A stretch of 64,000 nt of DNA, from NCBI GenBank assembly GCA_004292955.1, contig RDXX01000013.1, forward strand, positions 1-64,000. Reading direction: 5' to 3'. The DNA comes from Oscillatoriales cyanobacterium. Lineage in GTDB: Bacteria; Cyanobacteriota; Cyanobacteriia; Cyanobacteriales; Microcoleaceae. The position numbers and the translations under genes are program-made. Numbering within the stretch: position 1 is the stretch's first letter; each line of letters starts with the position of its first letter. Positions 53,793-60,289 of this stretch are shown one piece after another. The notes under the pieces were generated by a model, which saw only the letters and a program-made list of their open reading frames with translations, was not told where the DNA came from and did not search any database.

Positions 53793-53930
53793 GCGAGTCT
53801 ATTTCCTAGTCTGCGGAGGCAGACTTAGTTTGTATAGTCGCGGTTTCAACCGCCGAGTCTGAGTGCGAGTCTATTTCCTAGTCTGCGGAGGCAGACTTAG
53901 TTTGTATAGTCGCGGTTTCAACCGCCGAGT
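53793..53930. repeat. Tandem 72-bp repeat, GGTTTCAACCGC family
   Basis: Two almost identical direct copies starting GCGAGTCTATTTCC (53793 and 53865) each contain CTGCGGAGGCAG and GCGGTTTCAACCGC. They lie between the two M16 genes. Confidence 0.9.
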
Positions 53931-53948
53931 CCAAATCGAGGCTTCTTC

Positions 53949-55544
53949 TTACAGCGACAAAAGCTTGCCAATCGTGCGATTTTCCGGGCGGAAAGTTGCC
54001 TTAGCTACTCGCTGAATGTCAGCGGGAGCAACAGCAGCGATCGCATCCAATTGCTTAAACAGATTTTTCCACGAACCAGTTTTCACTTGATAGTCCAGCA
54101 GCGAAAATGCCATGCCCATATTAGAATTGAGCGATCGCAATAAACCAGCCCTCGCCTGAGTCTTCACCCGTTCCAACTCCAAAGCAGACACCGGATCAGT
54201 TTTTAGGCGATCGATTTCCTTACTCAAAGCCACCGCCACCTCATCAACCGTCTTACCCGGAGCAGTTTGAGCGTAAAACAGCATCAAATTCGGGTACTTT
54301 TCCCCCGGATAACCGCTAAAACCTTGAGCAGCTAGCGCCAATTGCTGTTGTTCAACCAAAGACTTATAAAGCCGAGAAGTGCGGCCGCTGCTGAGTAAAG
54401 AACCAATGATTTCATAAACCGCATTATCGGGATGATTCATCGCCGGCCTGTGGTATCCTTCCAAATACCAAGGTTGAGTTTTTAACTTCAGCGTCACTTC
54501 CTTCGTTTGTGTTTGCGGAGGCTCCACAATTTGCAATTCAGGAGGCGCTGGTTTCGCCTTGTAGCGGCCGAAATAAATTTGAGCAAGACGCTTCACCTCC
54601 GCAGCTTTCACGTCTCCTACCACCGCCACAGTCAGCTTGCTGGGGATATAGTGACTATCGAAAAAATTCTGCACCTGGCTGCGGGTGAGGTTCTTAATAT
54701 CTTCAGTGTAGCCAATCACCGGGCGACGGTAAGGATGAACAGAGAAAGCTTTGTCAGCAAAAACTTCGACCATTTGCCCGATCGCCGAATTCTCAGTTCG
54801 CAGCCTCCGTTCTTCTAAAATTACCTGTTTTTCCTTGTAAAATTCCCGAAAAACAGGCTCTAAAAAACGCTCGGATTCTAGCGACATCCACAGTTCTAAC
54901 TTGTTAGCTGGCAGACTGTAAAAATACATTGTCGAGTCGATAGAAGTAGCGGCATTTAGTCCAACTCCGCCTGCTTGTTCGACAATTTTACCGAATTCAT
55001 TGCGCTTGACAAATTGCAAAGCTTCGGATTCAACCTTGTCAAATTCTGCTTTGAATTTGGCGATTTCTTCAGTTTTGCCGATCGCCTTCGCTGCTTGCAT
55101 TTGCTCGAAGAGTTTATCTTGTTTTTCTAGCAGCGGCTTTTCGGCTTTGTAGTCGGTTGTGCCGATTTTGGGCGTACCTTTAAAAGCTAAATGTTCCAGG
55201 TAGTGGGCGACTCCAGTTTGACCCTCTGGTTCGTTGGCGCCTCCCACGTCGGCGTGAATCAGAAACGATGCTACCGGGGATCTGGGCCTTTCGAGCACCA
55301 CGAATGTCATGCCATTGTCGAGCTTAAATTCGGTGACTTGCTTGATTACGCGATCGAGCGACGGTTGCACAGACACTAATTGCGAGCCGCTAGCGGGGTT
55401 CTCGCGAGCGAGGGCGATTTCGGGGGAAATTCCCCACCACAGCAGCACAGCGGCGAGTAGGGAGGCAATGAATCGAGTTTTGGGTTTGGGCGATTCCCTA
55501 AGGGATCGCTTCGCCGCGCGTGGTTTTTGGAACTGCGGGATCAT
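53949..55544 (-). CDS. M16 family zinc metallopeptidase
   Basis: 531 aa with N-terminal membrane/signal segment (FIASLLAAVLLWWGIS). The zinc-binding HxxEH is His114-Glu117-His118 in VAHYLEHLAFKGT. An insertion rich in Lys and Glu follows, then the M16 middle and C-terminal domains (VAVVGDVKAAEVKRLAQIYF). Likely a processing or degradative protease outside the cytoplasm, paired with the downstream inactive paralogue, from which it is separated by a 219-base repeat-containing gap. Confidence 0.93.
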   Translation of the reverse strand: MIPQFQKPRAAKRSLRESPKPKTRFIASLLAAVLLWWGISPEIALARENPASGSQLVSVQPSLDRVIKQVTEFKLDNGMTFVVLERPRSPVASFLIHADVGGANEPEGQTGVAHYLEHLAFKGTPKIGTTDYKAEKPLLEKQDKLFEQMQAAKAIGKTEEIAKFKAEFDKVESEALQFVKRNEFGKIVEQAGGVGLNAATSIDSTMYFYSLPANKLELWMSLESERFLEPVFREFYKEKQVILEERRLRTENSAIGQMVEVFADKAFSVHPYRRPVIGYTEDIKNLTRSQVQNFFDSHYIPSKLTVAVVGDVKAAEVKRLAQIYFGRYKAKPAPPELQIVEPPQTQTKEVTLKLKTQPWYLEGYHRPAMNHPDNAVYEIIGSLLSSGRTSRLYKSLVEQQQLALAAQGFSGYPGEKYPNLMLFYAQTAPGKTVDEVAVALSKEIDRLKTDPVSALELERVKTQARAGLLRSLNSNMGMAFSLLDYQVKTGSWKNLFKQLDAIAAVAPADIQRVAKATFRPENRTIGKLLSL

Positions 55545-55549
55545 TCGAT

Positions 55550-55830
55550 TTTAGATTTTAGATTTTAGATTTTGGATTGTCAAACCTGAGGTTTGTGCCG
55601 AATACAAGAGATTCTTGTTTAAGGATAAAGATTTTTTGAGGCATAAGCGATCTGTTGCGCCACAGATGTTAGGCTGATACAGCAAATCTCAAAAAGGGTC
55701 ATTCGATTTTAGATTTTAGATTTTGGATTTTGGATTGTCAAACGGCAAGAAGTTTATGCCGAATAACAAGAGATGCTTTTTAAGCATAAAGATTTTTGGG
55801 GGCATAAGCGATCTGTTGCGCCACTTCCAG
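55550..55830. repeat. Two direct copies of a roughly 130-bp repeat
   Basis: Both copies (about 55550-55670 and 55700-55830, offset about 158 bases) start with TTTTAGA heptads, continue with GGATTGTCAAAC, ATGCCGAATA-like sequence, AAGATTTTT and GGCATAAGCGATCTGTTGCG. They differ by small changes. The region upstream of tetR to 56031 ends with a CTTCTTCC-rich tract; no other gene is seen. Confidence 0.8.
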
Positions 55831-56031
55831 TTTAAGATTAAAGTCGCGCACTACTTAAAACTTAACATTATTTCGCCCGCCCGCCCCAAACCCGCAGTTC
55901 CAAGTGCATGAACCTAATCAAACGTAAAATACGGCTCGCTTAAAAGCTTGCTGTGTATGTCTTCCTCCTTCTTCCTTCTTTCTTCTTCCTTCTTCCTTCT
56001 ACTTAAATCGCCAATTACCCATTCCAAAGCC

Positions 56032-56646
56032 ATGCGAATTTTTAATCAGTCTCCTCCTTCAGAAACAGAAACCAAGAAACGAATTTTACAAGCAGCTCAG
56101 CGGTTATTTGCCCGCAGCGGATACGACGGTACGACAACTCGGGATTTAGCAGCGGCGGCGGGGGTGGCGGAGGGTACGCTATTTCGGCATTTTGATAATA
56201 AAAAAGCGATTTTGGTTGAGGTGGCGACGGAAGGATGGGTGGAGTTGCTGACAGATTTGCTGACGGAATTGAGCGAGATGGGTAGTTACAAAGCAGTGGC
56301 TCAAGTGATGCGGAGGCGGATGCTAAATATCCGCGAGAATAGCGATATGATGCGGGTATGTTTTTTGGAGGCGCAGTTTCATCCCGATTTGCGCGACAAA
56401 ATTCAGTTGGAAGTCATCGGAAAAATGAGTATTGTGGCTGAGGCTTTTTTTGAAACGGCGATGGAAAAAGGAGTTTATCGGAAGATGAATCCAAAAATTG
56501 TCGCTCAAGTATTTTTGGGAATGTTTGCCGTCGCCGGTTTCAGTCAGAATACAATTATGGAGCCGAATGCTTCCCCGCAGGAAATGCAGGAAATGGCGGA
56601 AGGATTGGCAGAGATTTTTCTGAATGGGGTTTTAGTTAAGGATTAG
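56032..56646 (+). CDS. TetR/AcrR family transcriptional regulator
   Basis: 204 aa from the ATG at 56032; the frame is open 28 codons upstream only through a CTTCTTCC-rich tract encoding implausible SSSFFLLSS. The HTH (about 12-60) has ILQAAQRLFARSGYDGTTTR and VAEGTLFRHFDNKKAIL. The ligand-binding domain follows. The regulated genes are unknown; no obvious transporter or enzyme is divergent, and the M16 gene is the divergent neighbour. Confidence 0.9.
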   Translation: MRIFNQSPPSETETKKRILQAAQRLFARSGYDGTTTRDLAAAAGVAEGTLFRHFDNKKAILVEVATEGWVELLTDLLTELSEMGSYKAVAQVMRRRMLNIRENSDMMRVCFLEAQFHPDLRDKIQLEVIGKMSIVAEAFFETAMEKGVYRKMNPKIVAQVFLGMFAVAGFSQNTIMEPNASPQEMQEMAEGLAEIFLNGVLVKD

Positions 56647-56825
56647 TCAGTTGGCAGTGGTTAGTTGTTAGTGGTTAGTGGTTAGTGGTTAGTGGTTAGT
56701 TGTCAGTTGTCAGTTGTCAGTTGTCAGTTGTCATTAGCGCGATCGTCCCCGCTCGCGAACGTCATTAGCGCGATCGTCCCCGCTCGCGAACGTTATTAGC
56801 GCGATCGTCCCCGCTCGCGAACGTC
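56647..56825. repeat. Heptad array plus three 31-bp tandem repeats
   Basis: TTAGTGG and CAGTTGT heptads (56647-56731) are followed by three direct copies of a 31-bp unit, CATTAGCGCGATCGTCCCCG..., at 56731-56825. Each contains the palindromic core GCGATCGTCCCCGCTCGCGA, related to the GAGCGTCCCCGCTC palindromes at 38565 and 44256. Confidence 0.9.
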
Positions 56826-56928
56826 ATTAATCATTGGTCATTAGTAGTTCGGTTTTTTTCCTTCTTTATTCTTCCACGCATTTGTTAAATCCGTCGAGCG
56901 AATCCTTTGCCTAACTTTCTTCTACCTT

Positions 56929-57450
56929 ATGGAAAAAATCTTAGACTATTCTATTAGGCCGCTAACGCAGGAAGACGAGCCTTTTTTGTGGCAAATGCTG
57001 TACGAAGCGGCGCACATGGCAGAAGAAGGTGAATCAACGGTGGAAGCTGTTGTGAATCATCCTTTAATTGCGAAATATGTCAAGCATTGGGGACGTGCAG
57101 GCGATATGGGCTTCCTAGCAATTGAATTGAACAGCAGCCAGCCAGTAGGAGCGGCGTGGCTGCGTTTATTTCCAGGGGATGACAAGGGATTTGGCTGGAT
57201 TGACGATACTATCCCGGAATTGGCGATCGCGGTTCTTCCAGAATACACAAATCAGGGTGTAGGAACTCAATTGCTGGCTCATTTGTTGCCAGCAGCCAAA
57301 GCATCTTATCCAGCGGTATCCCTGAGTGTCAGAAGCTCAAATCGGGCCCTGAATTTGTACGAGCGATCGGGATTTAAAGTAATTGAGGGAAGCGAGATAA
57401 TTAACCGCACAGCCGGGACATCATTGACTATGAAAATAGATTTTGATTGA
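56929..57450 (+). CDS. GNAT family N-acetyltransferase
   Basis: 173 aa. The GNAT fold is shown by the strand-turn ELAIAVLPEYTNQGVGTQLLAHLL, which includes the acetyl-CoA-binding Q/R-x-x-G-x-G/A motif (NQGVGT), and by the C-terminal VRSSNRALNLYERSGFKVIEG. The acceptor is unknown. It is convergent with the three-repeat protein, with eight bases between stop codons. Confidence 0.92.
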   Translation: MEKILDYSIRPLTQEDEPFLWQMLYEAAHMAEEGESTVEAVVNHPLIAKYVKHWGRAGDMGFLAIELNSSQPVGAAWLRLFPGDDKGFGWIDDTIPELAIAVLPEYTNQGVGTQLLAHLLPAAKASYPAVSLSVRSSNRALNLYERSGFKVIEGSEIINRTAGTSLTMKIDFD

Positions 57451-57458
57451 GTAAATTA

Positions 57459-57824
57459 TTACTCATCGTTAAACTCGTACATTTGCCTGGCCCAATTATC
57501 CCGATTTTCCTGCCATTCATCAATAAATGCTTCCCAAGTTGTATTGCTTTCTAGTTCCAGCAATAAACTTGATACTTCTTCAAGAGTCGATGCTGCTTGA
57601 CATTCTTCTACCCAACTTTCCCGGCGCCGTTTCCATTGATTTTGCACCGCTTCCCACTCGATGTCTGATTCCAATTCAACTAGAAATTTTGCTAACTGTG
57701 ACGGATCGACTGCTGCTTGCACGTCGCTCACCCAACTGTCGCGACGTTCTTTCCATTCTTGCGTCACTGCTTCCCATGCGAGGTTGCTTTCAAACTCTAA
57801 CAGTAATTGGTTCAGTTCTACCAT
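57459..57824 (-). CDS. Small acidic protein made of three tandem repeats
   Basis: 121 aa consisting almost wholly of three copies of a roughly 37-residue unit: LLLEFESNLAWEAVTQEWKE, FLVELESDIEWEAVQNQWKR and LLLELESNTTWEAFIDEWQE, each followed by RRDSW-, RRESW- or NRDNW-like sequence. Each unit keeps two or three tryptophans and probably forms a helical hairpin. I know no function. The pattern suggests a repeat scaffold or binding protein; the second and third units may have arisen by duplication. Confidence 0.75.
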   Translation of the reverse strand: MVELNQLLLEFESNLAWEAVTQEWKERRDSWVSDVQAAVDPSQLAKFLVELESDIEWEAVQNQWKRRRESWVEECQAASTLEEVSSLLLELESNTTWEAFIDEWQENRDNWARQMYEFNDE

Positions 57825-57939
57825 ATTAAATGTTTAATTGTTTGCAGTTTGTGCTAAGGTGATTATACAAAAAAAATCAACAAAGAGTGTTAAAAAAATT
57901 TTAAGATTGCAGTGTCAGTGAAACTACGGAATATATATC

Positions 57940-58040
57940 AATACGGTTAACTTAAAAGATGACAACAGGGAAAACTCATGAAAAATATACATTGCGATTG
58001 CTTCGTTCCTCGCAATGACCATCTTAAGTGAACCGTATTG
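57940..58040. repeat. MITE-like inverted repeat just upstream of cbiG
   Basis: Arms AATACGGTTAACTTAA (57940) and TTAAGTGAACCGTATT (ending about 58039) enclose a second inverted repeat, CATTGCGATTGCTTCGTTCC/CGCAATG. The element provides the first codons of the long open frame, which supports the later cbiG start. Confidence 0.8.
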
Positions 58041-58059
58041 GAATATATATAATTGCATA

Positions 58060-58893
58060 ATGAGCGATGAATTTAGGTTAGATAGGCTAGATATTCCCAG
58101 GAGTTGGAATCGCGGGACAGGCGACTGGACGGGAGTTGCCGCTGCGATGCAGAGAGGGGAAACTGTAGAAGTAATTCAAGAAGTTGGTTCGACTTTGTGG
58201 CGAAATAGTTTGCCGGAAAAACATTGTTTGTATTTGGAAGGGGAAAATCAATCAACTATAAAAGGGCGAATTTGGATTAGTTTTACGCAGAGAAGATTTG
58301 CGCCGAAATCTGCTTTGCCAAAAGTTCAATGGCATCCGAGAGTGTTGTGGATAGGGATAGGTTGCAAAGCCGGAACGCCACGAGAATTAATCGAAACTGC
58401 TATTCAAAGTGTCTGTCGCGCTTATCATTTAGCGGAAAGTGCGATCGCAGGTATTGCTACAATAGACACTAAAGCAGGCGAAATCGGCTTGCTGGAACTT
58501 TGTCGATCGCGCAACTGGCGGTTAAAAACCTTTGCGGCTGATGTTTTAAGTTCCGTTGAAGTCCCCAATCCTTCAGATGTTGCAGCGAAAGAAGTCGGAA
58601 CGCCCAGCGTAGCAGAAGCCAGTGCACTTTGCGCGATCGAACCAACAGATTACACAATTATCAGCAACAGGCAAGATGCCTGTTCCACAATTATTAGCAA
58701 CAGGCAAGATGCCTGTTCCACAAAGAGTGAATATTCTGCTTGTGGGGTGGGCATCCTGCCCGCCCATAACAGGCTTTTAGTGCCAAAAAAAATATTTTCC
58801 ACTAAAAATCCCCTCCCTTTACAAGGGGGGGTTAGGGGGGGTTCTGCGGTAACTGTAGCCGTTGCAGTTTGCCCGATCGACTATCCAGGATAA
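58060..58893 (+). CDS. cbiG: CbiG-like cobalt-precorrin 5A hydrolase, N-terminally short, with repeat insertions
   Basis: 277 aa. The first part (DIPRSWNRGTGDWTGVAAAM, IQEVGSTLW) matches the central region of CbiG and the next (WIGIGCKAGTPRELIETAI, ATIDTKAGEIGLLELCRS, VAEASAL) the C-terminal domain. The N-terminal CbiG domain is missing; cyanobacterial CbiG is often fused to CobJ or split. CbiG opens the lactone ring of cobalt-precorrin-5A in anaerobic cobalamin synthesis. Between VAEASALCAI and LLVPKKIF, and again before AVTVAVAV, the frame contains dispersed repeats, so the fold is interrupted though the frame survives. No other cob genes are near. Confidence 0.75.
   Translation: MSDEFRLDRLDIPRSWNRGTGDWTGVAAAMQRGETVEVIQEVGSTLWRNSLPEKHCLYLEGENQSTIKGRIWISFTQRRFAPKSALPKVQWHPRVLWIGIGCKAGTPRELIETAIQSVCRAYHLAESAIAGIATIDTKAGEIGLLELCRSRNWRLKTFAADVLSSVEVPNPSDVAAKEVGTPSVAEASALCAIEPTDYTIISNRQDACSTIISNRQDACSTKSEYSACGVGILPAHNRLLVPKKIFSTKNPLPLQGGVRGGSAVTVAVAVCPIDYPG
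58650..58850. repeat. Repeat DNA inserted in frame within cbiG
   Basis: Two direct 33-bp units with the hairpin AACAGGCAAGATGCCTGTT (encoding TIISNRQDACS twice), then GGTGGGCATCCTGCCCGCC, then a CCCCTCCCTTTACAAGGGGG-type repeat. The 33-bp period keeps the reading frame. Confidence 0.85.
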
Positions 58894-58897
58894 TATC

Positions 58898-59263
58898 TTA
58901 CTGCTCGACACCGGTATTCACAAATCGGCCAATCAGCCCAGAAACCAACGACAACACAATTGAACCGAACAAAGCAGGCCAAAAACCGTTAATCGCAAAA
59001 CCGATACTGAAAGCACCAGCCAACCACGAAGCCAAGGAAAGCGAAATCGCATTCACCACAAACAAAAACAAACCTAAAGTCAGAATGCTGAAAGGCAGCG
59101 TCAGCAATGTAATAATCGGCCTGACAACCGCGTTTACAAATCCGATAACTACAGCAGCCAGCATCGCCGCCGGAAAGCTCGTCACCGCAATACCTGGTAC
59201 AATGTTAGCGGTAATCACCAGCGAAACGGCCGCTACTATCCAAGTTAAGAAAAAACTTAGCAT
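58898..59263 (-). CDS. Phage holin family (Phage_holin_4_2-like) membrane protein
   Basis: 121 aa, almost all hydrophobic, with four predicted membrane helices. LTWIVAAVSLVITANIVPGI and GFVNAVVRPIITLLTLPFSI are the conserved signatures of this widespread bacterial membrane family. Despite the name there is no phage context. Its function is unknown. It is convergent with cbiG, four bases apart. Confidence 0.88.
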   Translation of the reverse strand: MLSFFLTWIVAAVSLVITANIVPGIAVTSFPAAMLAAVVIGFVNAVVRPIITLLTLPFSILTLGLFLFVVNAISLSLASWLAGAFSIGFAINGFWPALFGSIVLSLVSGLIGRFVNTGVEQ

Positions 59264-59371
59264 ATCTTTTTTTCATCTCCATCACTATTAATTAAGATTG
59301 TAGCTGTTTAGGCGATCGACCAAAGTTCGGGATACACTACCAAATACCCACCTTGCGACCACATCAGATTT

Positions 59372-59869
59372 ATGAAACTCCGGCAACTAGCAGCATTCCT
59401 CTTGGCGCTAACCATCTTCATCCTGCCGCGCGCAGCCCAAGCTCAATCTAAATATTACCCACCGCCGCTGTCCTTTAGCAATGCCGAACTGACAAGACGC
59501 GATTTTTCTGGCCAAACGCTGCGCGCCGCTGAGTTTTCTAACGCTAATATGGACTTAACTAATTTTTCTAATGCCGATTTGCGGGGAGCAATCATGAGCG
59601 CTTCGGTGATGACTCAGGCGAATTTACACGGCGCAAATTTAACTAATGCCATGATCGATCAAATTAAATTTACTAAGGCTGATTTAAGCGATGCCATTTT
59701 AGTCGAAACAATTTTGTTGCGTTCTACTTTTGATGAAGCTGATATTACTGGTGCTGATTTTACTGATGCAATTATGGATGGCGCACAAGTTAAAGAATTG
59801 TGCAGTAAAGCCAGCGGAATTAATTCTCAAACTGGGATTTCTACTCGCGATTCCTTGGGATGTCGTTGA
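59372..59869 (+). CDS. Exported pentapeptide-repeat protein
   Basis: 165 aa. A signal peptide (LAAFLLALTIFILPRAAQAQ) is followed by a right-handed beta-helix of A(N/D)LXX repeats from about residue 48 to 145 (LTNFSNADLRGAIMS, ANLHGANLTNAMIDQ). It may be lumenal or periplasmic. The function is unknown, as for most family members. The last part, VKELCSKASGINSQTGISTR, with Cys, is common in cyanobacterial relatives. Confidence 0.9.
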   Translation: MKLRQLAAFLLALTIFILPRAAQAQSKYYPPPLSFSNAELTRRDFSGQTLRAAEFSNANMDLTNFSNADLRGAIMSASVMTQANLHGANLTNAMIDQIKFTKADLSDAILVETILLRSTFDEADITGADFTDAIMDGAQVKELCSKASGINSQTGISTRDSLGCR

Positions 59870-59909
59870 TTTATTTTATAATCCCATTATTTCAATTTGT
59901 GGAACAGAA

Positions 59910-60155
59910 GGTACGTAGTTGGGCTTTAGCCCTGTTTAATATATACGCCTAAAGAGGGCTGAAGCCCAACTACGTACCTATTTTTATACAGAAGGTACGT
60001 AGTTGGGCTTTAGCCCTGTTTAATATATACGCCTAAAGAGGGCTGAAGCCCAACTACGTACCTATTTTTATACAGAAGGTACGTTGTTGGGCTTTAGCCC
60101 TGTTTAATATATACGCCTAAAGAGGGCTGAAGCCCAACTACGTACCTATTTTTAT
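59910..60155. repeat. Three tandem 84-bp units, each a long inverted repeat
   Basis: Units start at 59910, 59994 and 60078. Each has left arm GGTACGTAGTTGGGCTTTAG and right arm CTGAAGCCCAACTACGTACC around GTTTAATATATACGCC. The third differs by one base (GTTGTTGG). The rest of the spacer to 60289 contains GGCGGGCTAGAAGCCCTCCC and GGAACAGGCAGGAAAGCCTG repeats. Related sequence occurs at 49-64 and 198-227. Confidence 0.92.
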
Positions 60156-60289
60156 GATAATAAAACCACTCTGGGGAAAGCTTGTTCCGGGCGGGCTAGA
60201 AGCCCTCCCCACAAGTAATAAACAGACAAAATTAATGTGATTGTGGAACAGGCAGGAAAGCCTGTTCCTGACAGCTCAAAACAGATTTA

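Noticed and set aside
58015-58059. Upstream start for the CbiG-like protein
   Set aside because: The extra 15 residues are encoded by the arm of a MITE-like element; the ATG at 58060 is more plausible.
58898-59263. Prophage indication from the holin-like protein
   Set aside because: No other phage genes are near, and this membrane family is common in bacterial chromosomes.
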